Made by a program: the position numbers and the translations under genes
Notes under the pieces: model-generated
Seen by the model: the letters and a program-made list of their open reading frames with translations, nothing else
The model's database searches: none
Told to the model about the DNA's origin: nothing
In this document: positions 43,786 through 53,293 of the stretch, in pieces
How positions within the stretch are numbered: the first letter of the stretch is position 1
Layout: the number at the start of each line of letters is the position of its first letter
Assembly: GCA_002434335.1 (NCBI GenBank)
Contig: DJJW01000077.1
Location: 22,022 to 86,021, forward strand
From: Lachnoclostridium sp. UBA6558
GTDB lineage: Bacteria; Bacillota; Clostridia; Lachnospirales; Lachnospiraceae
Direction: 5' to 3'
DNA length: 64,000 nt

Positions 43786-44262
43786 ATGGAACAATTCATT
43801 TTAAAAGCAATAGGTAAAGTACAAGTAAATGACGATGGTATGAAATTATTAATAGAGAAGGAGTTTATTCCTGCACTTACAAATCTTAATGATTTTAGTT
43901 ATATTAATGTGTTCTGGTGGTTTGATAGATGTGATAATGTTGAAGCCAGATCAAAACTTATGGAAAAAAGTCCTTATAAAAATGCACCTGAGTTATTAGG
44001 AACTTTTGCAACCCGCTCACCAGAAAGACCAAATCCAATTGGACTAACTTGCTGCTATATTACTTCTGTTGATTATAAAAACGGAATTATCCATTTAGCA
44101 TATATAGATGCTGCTGATGGTACTCCGATACTAGATATTAAACCGTACACACCCAGTCTGGACAGGGTAGAAAATCCGTTAATGCCGGATTGGTGTTCCG
44201 GTTGGCCAAAAAATGTAGAGGATTCAGGAGATTTTGATTGGAATACAGTGTTTAACTTTTAA
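43786..44262 (+). CDS. TrmO/TsaA-like (UPF0066) SAM-dependent protein
   Basis: 158 residues, a single beta-barrel domain. The family signature FATRSPERPNPIGLTCCYIT is complete (about 75-94), and DGTPILDIKPYTPSLD follows. Characterised relatives use SAM to methylate N6 of t6A37 in tRNA-Thr, but this short form lacks the extra C-terminal domain of E. coli TrmO, so the target is uncertain. AAGGAG precedes ATG 43786. Confidence 0.85.
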   Translation: MEQFILKAIGKVQVNDDGMKLLIEKEFIPALTNLNDFSYINVFWWFDRCDNVEARSKLMEKSPYKNAPELLGTFATRSPERPNPIGLTCCYITSVDYKNGIIHLAYIDAADGTPILDIKPYTPSLDRVENPLMPDWCSGWPKNVEDSGDFDWNTVFNF

Positions 44263-44467
44263 TTTATAGCTTATCCATAAAAAAGAGAGTAGGAATCCTT
44301 ATTATAGGTAATATATCATATACCTAATAAGTTTTATCTCTTTAGTATAAAGGGGTTGGGATTTGGTATATACACTAAAACATATACCAAAACTTTATAG
44401 GTTAAGTGCTGACACTCTTTATATTAATTAAGCTCTGTTAGATAATAATATTGGTATATGGATATGA

Positions 44468-44502
44468 TTAAAGGAGGGATGTAATTTTCCCTCCTTTAAA
44501 TT
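44468..44502. terminator. Bidirectional terminator between TrmO-like and APH-like genes
   Basis: A perfect 12-base stem TTAAAGGAGGGA / TCCCTCCTTTAA (44468-44499). The stem itself contains GGAGGG but no ORF follows. The preceding gap (44263-44467) has a second dyad around GGTAATATATCATATACC near 44308. Confidence 0.85.
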
Positions 44503-44552
44503 CGCATTTGAGAAAGAGCGCGAAATAAAATTATGTTTAATTTTATGCCCAC

Positions 44553-45563
44553 TCAAAATATAGGGTTAAGTTCTAACCATTTTTTAAGATTTACAATATC
44601 ATCATCAACATTTCTAATGACAAGAGAATCTCCCCAGGTATTTGAAAGAAAAGAAATGTATAGAGTGCCAATATTAAATATCCTTCGGAAAGGAATAAAT
44701 AGTTCAATTGACTTAATTTCGTTTTCTGTCATAGCTCTAACCTTGTTATATCCATCTAAAAATTGATTTTTACGTTGCTCTCTCTTTTTTAATTTTGTTA
44801 TATCACTTCCCATGCCAAAAGGGAATGCATACATTGATATATCATATGCCCTCCATCCATTACCACAGAAATCAAAATCAAAAAGTATAGGATTGTTGTT
44901 AGCGTCAACCCGTATATTTCCGCTATAAATGTCACCATGGCAAATACCATATTGAGGTTTTTCGATACTCAAACTTGCTAATTTCATTTTTACATTTTTT
45001 TCAATTTCCTCTAAAAAGTTTATGTCGAAATCATGGATATTTGAGAATTGTTTTATAGCACACATAGAATCATCAATAAATGTATGAGAATCTAAATCTG
45101 GACGGTTAATAATAAAATCACATTTATCCCATGCATTATGAATTGAAGCAATATAACTTCCTAATCTTTCATTTGATTCAGCAGTTTCCTCTATTTGGTC
45201 AAACTCTTGTGTTCCAACTGATGTAAATAAAACGCCATATCTTATTCCATTCGCGGTCCTAAACTGTCCAATGATTGTATGGTCTTGTTTAGAAACAGGG
45301 TATGTTGCTTTGATATCCAATGACTTTAGATGATTAAGCAAATCAATTTCAGATTGAATTTCTTCTATGCTTCTTACTCCTTGACGATATACCTTAAAAA
45401 AATATGTCTCATTTTCTGTGATAACTTTATATATATCATGTAACCCCCTGTAAAATAGTCGGCATCGCAGTGTTATATGAGGAAAATATTCTTGCCGAAT
45501 ATAATCGCAAAGTGCGTTTGAAGATAATACGGATACTTCCAATGGAAATAAATTATTTAACAT
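44553..45563 (-). CDS. Aminoglycoside phosphotransferase-fold kinase
   Basis: 336 residues from the ATG at 45563 (GGGAGGT ahead); the frame opens earlier at 45608. The kinase-like fold shows the nucleotide Lys in YFFKVYRQG, the catalytic loop GICHGDIYSGNIRVD (His-x-Asp-x-x-x-x-Asn) and metal-binding DFDFCGNGWRAYDIS. It belongs to the APH/homoserine kinase/choline kinase group. Substrates range from antibiotics to metabolites; an antibiotic role cannot be inferred. Single gene with lower GC than its neighbours, possibly acquired. Confidence 0.8.
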   Translation of the reverse strand: MLNNLFPLEVSVLSSNALCDYIRQEYFPHITLRCRLFYRGLHDIYKVITENETYFFKVYRQGVRSIEEIQSEIDLLNHLKSLDIKATYPVSKQDHTIIGQFRTANGIRYGVLFTSVGTQEFDQIEETAESNERLGSYIASIHNAWDKCDFIINRPDLDSHTFIDDSMCAIKQFSNIHDFDINFLEEIEKNVKMKLASLSIEKPQYGICHGDIYSGNIRVDANNNPILFDFDFCGNGWRAYDISMYAFPFGMGSDITKLKKREQRKNQFLDGYNKVRAMTENEIKSIELFIPFRRIFNIGTLYISFLSNTWGDSLVIRNVDDDIVNLKKWLELNPIF

Positions 45564-45756
45564 ATAAGTAACCTCCCACCAATATAAAAAATATCTTTCG
45601 TTCACCATTCCTAACGATTGCGAACCATCAGAATGGTAATATTATACATTACGTCTTTGCTTAATATCAATATTTTGTCTAAAAGAGCTTAAAAAAAAGT
45701 ACATTCATTAGTTCGATATATTTAGAAACAATGGATGTGCTTTTTATTAGGTTCTA

Positions 45757-46338
45757 TTAAGAATTCACTTCGTTAGCAGTTTGTAGAATGTTCAATCCTT
45801 CCAGAATACTTTCTGGACTTATGTATTCTACTATAGTACCGGTACCCGGTGAATAAAGTTCATTTGCTTCGTCTAATATGCTTTTGAGTTCTTCTATTTT
45901 TAATAGTACATGCTCTACACTCGATGTTTGAAGGGATGAATTATTCTGCTATGCTCTCATATCAATGGTCAGGGTTGTCGTGGGGTCACTGATACCTGAC
46001 AGAATTGTATCGGCAGTTGTCGATTGCTGATTAGATTTCTGTCTAGTAGAATATCCTTCGCTGTAATCAGCCCATGCCTTTAAAAGAGCACGATAATCTG
46101 AACTTGCTTTGTTCCTAATCGTTTGCTCGGATGGTCCGTCATGTTCTGCTGATATCCTTGCTATTGTAGCAACTGAGAAGTCCTTACTAACACGCTCATA
46201 CTGTTCTTGTTCTCTGCATATACTATGAATCTTCTCAAGTGAATGCTTTTTACGGGTGGAAACACCTCCATAAGTATTAATATCAAACTGCCACAGATAA
46301 TAAGGAGTGAAGGAATCCTGGCGTGACCTTCTTTCAAT
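45757..46338 (-). pseudogene. GmtX-like (mobile-trio) DNA-binding protein, interrupted
   Basis: A minus-strand frame of about 190 codons is closed only by one internal TAG (45949-45951). Before the stop it reads STRKKHSLEKIHSICREQEQ, then KDFSVATIARISAEHDGPSE and TIRNKASSDYRALLKAWADY, the conserved block I know from GmtX proteins of recombinase-linked mobile elements. After the stop it continues LLKIEELKSILDEANELYSP to the true end at 45757. There is no convincing start codon, so the 5' end is lost or frameshifted too. No recombinase lies beside it. Confidence 0.5.
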
Positions 46339-46535
46339 TTATTATTTTGATTCACACTTATCCTTACTATGCGGCTGGAATCCAGGCTGCAGAAATCCAG
46401 GCTGCAGAAAAACAACAGATAATTTTAGTTAAGAAAATATTAACCTTATAATTTGACTATACAGGAGGGTTTTGTTACACTTAAAATCAGTAACAGTCTG
46501 ACTTAGGGTTTTAGCACAGAAAGGCGGAAACGTTC

Positions 46536-47309
46536 ATGGATTTCAGACCGGTAAATTTCAGGGAGCTTGGAGGCTTAGAAGGAGTCGGAGGCAGGAAGAT
46601 ACGTCCCTGCAGGCTGCTCCGATCGGGTGAACTGGTAAGGTTATCAGAAGATGATAAAGAAATACTTACAAAGGAATATCAATTGCGCACCATCGTTGAT
46701 TTAAGAGGTGAAAGAGAATGCAGGGAGAGGCCGGATGACAACATTACGGGTACAGTCTATCATAATATTGATGTTATAAAGGCAATACATGAGGCAGGTG
46801 CAGATATGGGCAGTTTTGAGACCATACCGGATATAGGTACCGTAGATGTCTATATGCGTGGTCTTTATGAACAGATGATACTGAATACAGAGGCTGTAAA
46901 CAACTACCGGAAACTGATAGACCTGCTGCTGTTGCAGAAGGAAGGGGCTTTGCTGTTTCACTGTTTTGCAGGAAAGGATAGAACCGGACTGGCAGCTGCG
47001 ATTATTTTAACCATCCTTGGTGTCGCAAAGGAAGATATATGCATGGATTATCTAAAGACCAATGAACAACGAAAAGAAGAAAACAGCATACTTCTCAAAG
47101 AATTAAAGGAGAAGGGCTTTTCAGAGGAAAAATGTAAAATAGCAGAAACAGCGCTGACGGTGAAAGCAGAATATCTGGAGGCGGCTTATCTTGCGGCTGA
47201 GAAACATTACGGTTCTTTTTCTGAGTTTATCAGTAAGGCATTAAAGGTGACAAAAGAGGAAGAAAAGGAACTTAGAAATATGTACTTATGCAAGGCAGTA
47301 GTAGAATGA
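46536..47309 (+). CDS. Tyrosine-protein phosphatase (Y_phosphatase3 type)
   Basis: 257 residues. It starts FRPVNFRELGGLEGVGGRKI, the typical N-terminal substrate-recognition motif, then TIVDLRGERECRERPD, and the P-loop HCFAGKDRTG with Cys143 and Arg149. Family members hydrolyse phosphotyrosine or phosphoinositides. GGCGG lies before ATG 46536. Single gene. A tandem 15-base repeat (TCCAGGCTGCAGAAA) at 46381-46410 lies upstream. Confidence 0.88.
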   Translation: MDFRPVNFRELGGLEGVGGRKIRPCRLLRSGELVRLSEDDKEILTKEYQLRTIVDLRGERECRERPDDNITGTVYHNIDVIKAIHEAGADMGSFETIPDIGTVDVYMRGLYEQMILNTEAVNNYRKLIDLLLLQKEGALLFHCFAGKDRTGLAAAIILTILGVAKEDICMDYLKTNEQRKEENSILLKELKEKGFSEEKCKIAETALTVKAEYLEAAYLAAEKHYGSFSEFISKALKVTKEEEKELRNMYLCKAVVE

Positions 47310-47524
47310 ACGTACCATAGATATGAATAGTATTTAGCATACGAAGTATTAGAACAAGGGATATAATTATCGTATTTCAAAATAACGAAGAACAGTAATT
47401 AACGGATCATCAGGCTCCTTTGCCGGAGTAGTGATGCCTTTCATAATATCATAGTGGTAGGTTATGCAATATCAGAACATGGGATATTTAATCAGTTTAA
47501 ATAAAATATCCCTACAAAGAGGAG

Positions 47525-47547
47525 GGGCCGGCAGAAATTCTGCCGGC
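47525..47547 (+). terminator. GC-rich hairpin after the phosphatase gene
   Basis: A perfect 11-base stem GGCCGGCAGAA / TTCTGCCGGCC with a 1-base loop, followed by ATTTATG. It is the most GC-rich stem in the region. Confidence 0.65.
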
Positions 47548-47744
47548 CATTTATGAAAAAAAGTTTATGTCAACAAGGTTGGGGAGCCTTGATTTACCCG
47601 ATTTAAAAATTTGTTTGTGTGTTTGTTTCTTTAATGTATGATATTATTATAACGTTCACATGTGTATAGAGTTTGAAGGAAAATTGAAGATATTGTGAAC
47701 AATTAAGAAAGATACTATAAACTTTGAGAATAAAAAATAAAGTG

Positions 47745-47775
47745 GGCTATGACTTTTGTCATAGCCTTTTCTATC
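47745..47775 (+). terminator. Hairpin in the gap before the ABC exporter
   Basis: GGCTATGAC (47745-47753) pairs with GTCATAGCC (47758-47766), then TTTTCT. No gene precedes it closely, so it may end a small RNA or leader. The remaining gap 47310-47976 has no ORF worth calling. Confidence 0.6.
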
Positions 47776-47940
47776 TTTTGGCACTTAAAGAATAGATAGC
47801 TAACTGCTATACTGAAGTAAGTTTTTGATTGGAGCGCGCCAAAGTACAAGGAGTTACATTGAAAAATGCGTTACATTTTTATTTTTTTCATTTTGGCAGT
47901 ATTGCAAGCAGGCTCGTATTATGAATGAAAATACAGATTG

Positions 47941-47952
47941 CTGGTATACCAG
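47941..47952. promoter_or_regulatory. 12-bp palindrome before the ABC exporter genes
   Basis: CTGGTATACCAG is a perfect palindrome 24 bases ahead of the ATPase start codon and could be an operator, possibly for the response regulator encoded downstream. Confidence 0.4.
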
Positions 47953-47976
47953 TGACAGGGGATGGAGGGAAAAGTG

Positions 47977-48747
47977 ATGGATTCTATATTAAAGTTAGAA
48001 GGACTGACAAAGAAATATGATAATAAACCGGTGGTGGACCATATAAATCTGGATATCAAAAAAGGAGAGATATTTGGACTTCTTGGTCCCAACGGAGCAG
48101 GCAAGAGCACTACCATGAACATGGTATGCTCCCTGATAAAGCCTACGGCAGGGCGTATCGAATTGTTCGGCCTGGATACGAAGACCGATAGGAAGAAGGT
48201 AAAGCAGAAATTGGGCTATATTCCCCAGGAACTGGCGATTCATGGTAATCTGAAAGCCTGGGAGAATGTTGAACTCTTCACCTCTCTTTATGGCATAAAA
48301 GGAGATAAACTTCGTAAAGCAGTAACGGAATCTCTTGAATTTGTCGGGCTGGCGGATAAGCGTAACGGGTTTGTCAAGACTTTTTCCGGTGGAATGAAGA
48401 GAAGGCTGAATATTGCCTGCGCCATCGGACACAAGCCGGAACTGCTTATTTTTGATGAACCCACGGTTGGAATCGATCCTCAATCCAGAAATTTTATTCT
48501 GGAGAAGATTAGAGATGTTAACAGCCAGGGAGCGACTGTTATCTACACCAGCCACTACATGGAGGAAATCGAGGCCATCTGCACCAGAATAGCAATTATG
48601 GATAACGGAAAGATTGTGGCCATTGGGACCAAAGAAGAACTTGTGGAACTGGTAACTTCGGACAAAGATTCTCAAATGACCTTAGAGGAGGTATTTCTAA
48701 CCCTTACCGGGAAAAAGCTCAGAGATTATGCAGAGGGGGAGATGTAA
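47977..48747 (+). CDS. ABC transporter ATP-binding protein (ABC-2 type exporter)
   Basis: 256 residues from ATG 47977 (GGAGGG 7 bases ahead; ATG 47962 overlaps it). Walker A GPNGAGKST, Q-loop GYIPQELAIHGNL, signature FSGGMKRRLNIACAI and Walker B LLIFDEPTVGIDPQSR. DrrA/CcmA-type ATPases pair with ABC-2 permeases for export of lipids, drugs or peptides. The next gene overlaps the end region: its start is 2 bases after the stop. Confidence 0.92.
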   Translation: MDSILKLEGLTKKYDNKPVVDHINLDIKKGEIFGLLGPNGAGKSTTMNMVCSLIKPTAGRIELFGLDTKTDRKKVKQKLGYIPQELAIHGNLKAWENVELFTSLYGIKGDKLRKAVTESLEFVGLADKRNGFVKTFSGGMKRRLNIACAIGHKPELLIFDEPTVGIDPQSRNFILEKIRDVNSQGATVIYTSHYMEEIEAICTRIAIMDNGKIVAIGTKEELVELVTSDKDSQMTLEEVFLTLTGKKLRDYAEGEM

Positions 48748-48748
48748 C

Positions 48749-49864
48749 ATGCCGTTGATTCTGATTAAAAATAATCTGAAGCTGATGCTTCGGAGCAAGT
48801 GGATCTTAATCCTGATGATCATACTTCCTCTGATCACCATTGCTTTACTGGCCAATGCTTTTCGGGAAATGCTTGATTCAGCTTACAAAGTGGAAGAATT
48901 CAAGGTGGGGTATCGGATAGAAAAGGATAGCAGTTACAAAGAGATGCTGGAGCCTTTTCAGGCTGGCTGCAAGGAAAATAGTATACTCCTTCAGGAATTT
49001 CCGGAGGGAGATATCGAGGTTCTGCTTAAGAGTGAGGCAGTAGCAGTTTTTGTTGATATCCAGGCAGAAGATTCTTATGTTATTTATAAATCCAATGACA
49101 GGAATACGGAGGCTGCAATTACGGAGAATGTATTTGCAAATTTCTTCTACCAGGTAAATGAGGCCAGGAACCTTGCAATCTACAGCGGGGAGCAAGGTAT
49201 TACAGAAATACCGGAAATAAAGGCTACGAAGGTACATAGTGAGAAATTAAAAACAGACCCGGTGCCATCCTCTACGGATTATTATGGTATTGTCTATATT
49301 GTCTATTTCGCCTGGTGCGGGATGGTATCCTTGGTGGCGGTCATTTCCAGCGAGAGAAAAAGTGCAATACCAAAGAGAATGAAGGTATCTCATCTGTCAA
49401 ACCTAAGCTATTACCTGGGAAAATTTATTCCCTGTACACTGGCTATTTTCCTGGAAGTAAGTGCAGCCTGGGCATTGTCGGTAATGCTTTATGACATTCA
49501 CTGGGGAGCTATGGGACTGTCTGCCTTGATAATCCTTCTGGTTTCAATGGGCTCCAGTGCTTTTGGTATCGTGTTGTTCCAATTGTTTCGCAATGTAGGG
49601 GCAGGTATTGTTCTGGGGTTTGTAATAACCTGGGTGGCAGGTTTCTTTGGCGGCTGCTTTCAGACATACATGTATGCCCATTTGCCGAAAGCTCTGATGG
49701 AACTATCACCCTTTTATTATTTGAACCGAACGCTGATTGAGCACTCGGTGAAGGGGTACAGCAATTATACGGCTAAATGCATCCTTATGCTCTTGGGAAT
49801 TATAGTAGTCTTTAGTTTAATTGGTGTACTTATGGTAAATCGTAAAACGGAGGAAGCCGGTTAA
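48749..49864 (+). CDS. ABC-2 type permease, first subunit
   Basis: 371 residues from ATG 48749 (GAGGGGGAG ahead). A first helix at about 18-35 (WILILMIILPLITIALLAN), a large extracytoplasmic loop to about 180, then five helices toward the C-terminus, ending IVVFSLIGVLMVNRK. This is the ABC2_membrane_3 layout (1+5). It is predicted to pair with the second permease as a heterodimer. Confidence 0.85.
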   Translation: MPLILIKNNLKLMLRSKWILILMIILPLITIALLANAFREMLDSAYKVEEFKVGYRIEKDSSYKEMLEPFQAGCKENSILLQEFPEGDIEVLLKSEAVAVFVDIQAEDSYVIYKSNDRNTEAAITENVFANFFYQVNEARNLAIYSGEQGITEIPEIKATKVHSEKLKTDPVPSSTDYYGIVYIVYFAWCGMVSLVAVISSERKSAIPKRMKVSHLSNLSYYLGKFIPCTLAIFLEVSAAWALSVMLYDIHWGAMGLSALIILLVSMGSSAFGIVLFQLFRNVGAGIVLGFVITWVAGFFGGCFQTYMYAHLPKALMELSPFYYLNRTLIEHSVKGYSNYTAKCILMLLGIIVVFSLIGVLMVNRKTEEAG

Positions 49865-49901
49865 GCTTTTATACTGTCTCAGCGGTGGAATGGGGGAAAT
49901 T

Positions 49902-51155
49902 ATGAATGGTTTTAATACAATAGTAAAAATGAATATGAAATTGCTCTTAAGGAATAAGGGGTATCTCTGTTTTCTGATATTGCTGCCAATACTGGCAGTT
50001 ATCATTCTGAATGTACAGAATATTAATACGGCAGATTCACAGGACAATGCCTATACCATACAGGAAATGGATCAGGAGAATAAGCTGATATTAAATATAT
50101 CGAATAATAAATTAAACATTAAGGTTTACGACAGCAGTCAAAGTGAGCTTTCGGAATATATTTTACACAAATTGGCAAAAAACGGCTCCTATCGAATATA
50201 CCGTTATAAATCACAGGCAATGGGTATAGAAGAGATAAGAGAGAGAGCACTTTATTCTGCAAATCATAATGTTATCGGTGGAATCATATATATTCCGCCT
50301 TCCTTTGAAGCGGAGATACTGGCAGGACAGGAAAGCAGTATGAGGGTATTTGAGGGAATGGAGGATGGAAGGAATGCTTTACTTTACAATGATCTGAATT
50401 CATATCTTCAGGGGCTTTACCGTTATGCTGCTTTAACAGGGTTTCAGAAAGAAGAACTATATTCACTTATGAATACTTCCGAAAAAGGAGAACCGGTTAA
50501 GGAATCAGTCAGCATTGAAGTTGGCGAAACCTTAAATCTCACCGCGAAACAGCTGGGCAGCAGCTCCAGTATTGGTTATTCACTGGCATTTCTAACAATT
50601 GCCTTCCTATTCAGCGGAGTGTTTATAGCTGCTAATGTTATTGAGGAACGCCAGAACAGAGTATATAACCGCTTCCTGTTATCCAGAGCCAGTTTAGGAG
50701 GCTATTGTCTGGCAAAGCTTATGATGATTCTCTTAACTGTCTTGATGCAGACGGGAATTATGGGGATTGCTATTAAGCTGTTAGTAAAAACTGATTATGG
50801 GATACCCTTTGCAAGCTATCTCTTTCTGGTCTTCTGTCTGGGGCTTATCTTTAATGCTTTTAGCGTGGTAATCGGAATATTGGCAAATAATATATTGACA
50901 GCAAATTACATTGCTTTTATTGTCTGGTGTATGTCAGCCATATTGGCTGGATTGTATTTTCCCTTAGACGGAGCCTCTGACTGGTGGGTCAGAGTATCCA
51001 TGCTGATGCCACAGCGCTGGGTGGTAAAAGCAGCTGAAATGCTGATGGCGGAGAAAAGTGGTGTATACAGTATGTTTCTTCTGGTAGTATTCAGTTACCT
51101 GATAGTAATATCTTGCATTGGTTATCTGGGCACAAAGATAAAACGAAAGGAATAG
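49902..51155 (+). CDS. ABC-2 type permease, second subunit
   Basis: 417 residues from ATG 49902 (GGGGGAA ahead; ATG 49890 overlaps it). Same 1+5 layout: YLCFLILLPILAVIILNVQN near the start, an extracellular domain of about 200 residues, then SLAFLTIAFLFSGVFIAANV and further helices, ending SYLIVISCIGYLGTKI. The two permeases differ in sequence, as in heterodimeric bacitracin- or lantibiotic-type exporters. Confidence 0.85.
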   Translation: MNGFNTIVKMNMKLLLRNKGYLCFLILLPILAVIILNVQNINTADSQDNAYTIQEMDQENKLILNISNNKLNIKVYDSSQSELSEYILHKLAKNGSYRIYRYKSQAMGIEEIRERALYSANHNVIGGIIYIPPSFEAEILAGQESSMRVFEGMEDGRNALLYNDLNSYLQGLYRYAALTGFQKEELYSLMNTSEKGEPVKESVSIEVGETLNLTAKQLGSSSSIGYSLAFLTIAFLFSGVFIAANVIEERQNRVYNRFLLSRASLGGYCLAKLMMILLTVLMQTGIMGIAIKLLVKTDYGIPFASYLFLVFCLGLIFNAFSVVIGILANNILTANYIAFIVWCMSAILAGLYFPLDGASDWWVRVSMLMPQRWVVKAAEMLMAEKSGVYSMFLLVVFSYLIVISCIGYLGTKIKRKE

Positions 51156-51323
51156 CTGCATCGGCTCATAACCGCCGCTGTCAATTAAGGATTATAAGAA
51201 AGCTTTCATTAAGAAATTCCTAAGTCTGATTAAATCTCCTCTGGATATTTATAATAGATATTTACATGGATTTGCTGTTTGACAGCTGGGCAGCAGTTGC
51301 ACCGGCAGGAGGGGTATGTTAAA

Positions 51324-52535
51324 ATGAAGCCAAGAAGCCGGTCAGAACCGGCAACCGGGAGTAAGCAAAAGAAGCAGGAGAATTCGGGGGCAGCTATGGG
51401 TGAGAATGGAAAGCACTATTATTTCTCTGCTGTAAAATTATTTTGCATGGTTATGCTGATTGGATATTTTATCAGCAACAGTAAGGAATCACTTCACAAT
51501 ATCAGTGTGGAGTGGTTTCTTCTTGCTGTAGTTATGATTGCGGCCCTTGGTATTGAGCTGGTGGAGAAGAAGGAAAAGAAATTTATTTTTCTATGTTTTG
51601 AAGTGTTATTAACAGTAATGTTCCTTGTGATATTTAAGAAAAGCAATAATGGTCTGTTTTTGTTTCCCATGGTCGTACTGGATCTGACTGTATTTTTTCG
51701 ATTGCCTATGACAGCCTATTTGTTTACCTTTTCCGGCTTGCTGCTTCAGCCTGAAGATATCTACCTGTATGCCATTTACTGCCTGTTTCTCATGATTATA
51801 TATTTTCAGAATAATATCATCATTGAGAAATATAAGAGATACATGGAGGGTTATGAGCAGAAGGAATATCAGCTTAAAGACACCCTCAGCATACAGGATG
51901 CAGCCTATAAGGAGCAATTGGCAAGAAGCAGCCTATCCTTTGAGAATCGGATGCTGGAGGAAAAGGCTGTGTTGTCCCAGGCACTTCATGATAAACTGGG
52001 ACATAGTATTAATGGTTCTATTTATCAGCTGGAGGCCTGTAAGGTACTAATGAAGAAGGAGCCGGAGGAAAGTGAGCGAATCATGCAGGCTGTCATTGAC
52101 AGCTTAAGAACCAGTATGGATGAGATTCGTGTAATCTTACGAAGAGAGAAGCCGGATAAGAAACGGATGGCATATCTAAAGCTGGTACAGCTCAGTGAGG
52201 AATGCAGGGAGAAGTTCGGAATAAAGACAGAATTTACGATTACCGGTCAAGACAGGGAGGTTTCGGAGCCTATCTGGGAGGTTATATTGGACAATTCTAT
52301 AGAAGCAGTGACCAATGCCTTGAAATATGCCGGTTGTACGGAATTGTACATAGAGATTATCATCCTGCATAAGGTGATTCGCTGCAGTATCAGGGACAAT
52401 GGTAACGGCTGCGAACTATTAAAAGAGGGAATGGGGATCCAGGGCATGAAAAACCGGGTGCGCAATGTAAATGGGTATATGGATATCAGCAGCAAGGCGG
52501 GTTTTCTGATTAATATGATTATTCCGCTTTCGTAA
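51324..52535 (+). CDS. Sensor histidine kinase, NarL/DesK type
   Basis: 403 residues from ATG 51324 (GGAGGG ahead). The N-terminus (about 33-165) has about five or six hydrophobic segments and no large outside loop, as in intramembrane-sensing kinases. The HisKA_3 box is LSQALHDKLGHSINGSIYQL, with His222 as phosphoacceptor. The ATPase end has VILDNSIEAVTNALKYAG (N box) and GNGCELLKEGMGIQGMKNRV. It is encoded downstream of an ABC-2 exporter, with its response regulator next. Confidence 0.9.
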   Translation: MKPRSRSEPATGSKQKKQENSGAAMGENGKHYYFSAVKLFCMVMLIGYFISNSKESLHNISVEWFLLAVVMIAALGIELVEKKEKKFIFLCFEVLLTVMFLVIFKKSNNGLFLFPMVVLDLTVFFRLPMTAYLFTFSGLLLQPEDIYLYAIYCLFLMIIYFQNNIIIEKYKRYMEGYEQKEYQLKDTLSIQDAAYKEQLARSSLSFENRMLEEKAVLSQALHDKLGHSINGSIYQLEACKVLMKKEPEESERIMQAVIDSLRTSMDEIRVILRREKPDKKRMAYLKLVQLSEECREKFGIKTEFTITGQDREVSEPIWEVILDNSIEAVTNALKYAGCTELYIEIIILHKVIRCSIRDNGNGCELLKEGMGIQGMKNRVRNVNGYMDISSKAGFLINMIIPLS

Positions 52536-52583
52536 AAGAACCACGGTCAGAGATTCTCTGCAGTGCCAGTAAAGGAGTAAAGA

Positions 52584-53213
52584 ATGGAGAAAATAAAGGT
52601 GATAATTGCTGATGACAGTGACTTTGTCAGAGACGGTATGCGAATAATTCTCAGTGTAGATGAAGAATTTAAGGTGGTAGGCTGTGCCAAAAACGGGAAA
52701 GAGGCCTTGGAGCTTGCAATGACCGAGAAAGCGGACGTGGTGCTGATGGATATCCAGATGCCTGTTATGGACGGCATCGAAGCAACACGGGAAATCGTAC
52801 AGCGAAGCCTTGGAAAGATATTGATACTGACCACCTTCGATGAGGATGAACTGGTAGAAAAGGCTATTAAGAATGGTGCAGACGGTTATCTCATTAAGAA
52901 TCATACGCCGGAGCAGTTAAAGCAGATGATTAAATCCATTCATCACGGTGTAAATATTTTGGACGGGAAGGTTTTTTCCAAATTCAAAAACACGGCGATC
53001 AGGGCAAATGCAAGCTTTGACAGCAGTATTTTCACAGCCAGGGAGATGGATATTATCGGGGCTGTAGCAGAAGGCTTGTCCAATCGTGAAATTGCAGAGA
53101 AGCTTTTTATCAGTGAAGGGACCGTAAAGAATCATATCAGTACCATTCTTGAGAAAGGCAATCTGTCCCACCGCACCCAGGTAGCGGTATATTACCTTAC
53201 CGGCAGAAAATAA
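52584..53213 (+). CDS. LuxR/NarL family response regulator
   Basis: 209 residues. The receiver has Asp56 in DVVLMDIQMPVMDGIEATRE and Lys in GYLIKNHTPEQL. The C-terminal HTH is FTAREMDIIGAVAEGLSNRE and IAEKLFISEGTVKNHISTIL. AAAGGAG precedes the ATG. Partner of the kinase 49 bases upstream; its likely target is the exporter operon itself, perhaps through the palindrome at 47941-47952. Confidence 0.93.
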   Translation: MEKIKVIIADDSDFVRDGMRIILSVDEEFKVVGCAKNGKEALELAMTEKADVVLMDIQMPVMDGIEATREIVQRSLGKILILTTFDEDELVEKAIKNGADGYLIKNHTPEQLKQMIKSIHHGVNILDGKVFSKFKNTAIRANASFDSSIFTAREMDIIGAVAEGLSNREIAEKLFISEGTVKNHISTILEKGNLSHRTQVAVYYLTGRK

Positions 53214-53293
53214 TTATAAAACAATCCCTTCCTTGACGAAGGGCAGCATAATTGATAGAATGAGCGAAAATAACCATGAAGGAGAAGGAATGG

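Noticed and set aside
46161..46415. 84-codon minus-strand ORF near the phosphatase gene
   Set aside because: It overlaps the GmtX-like frame, and its first codons come from a tandem CTGCAGCCTGGATTT repeat.
47995..48675. 226-codon ORF antisense to the ABC ATPase
   Set aside because: Long only because of codon bias on the other strand; the ATPase frame has all ABC motifs.
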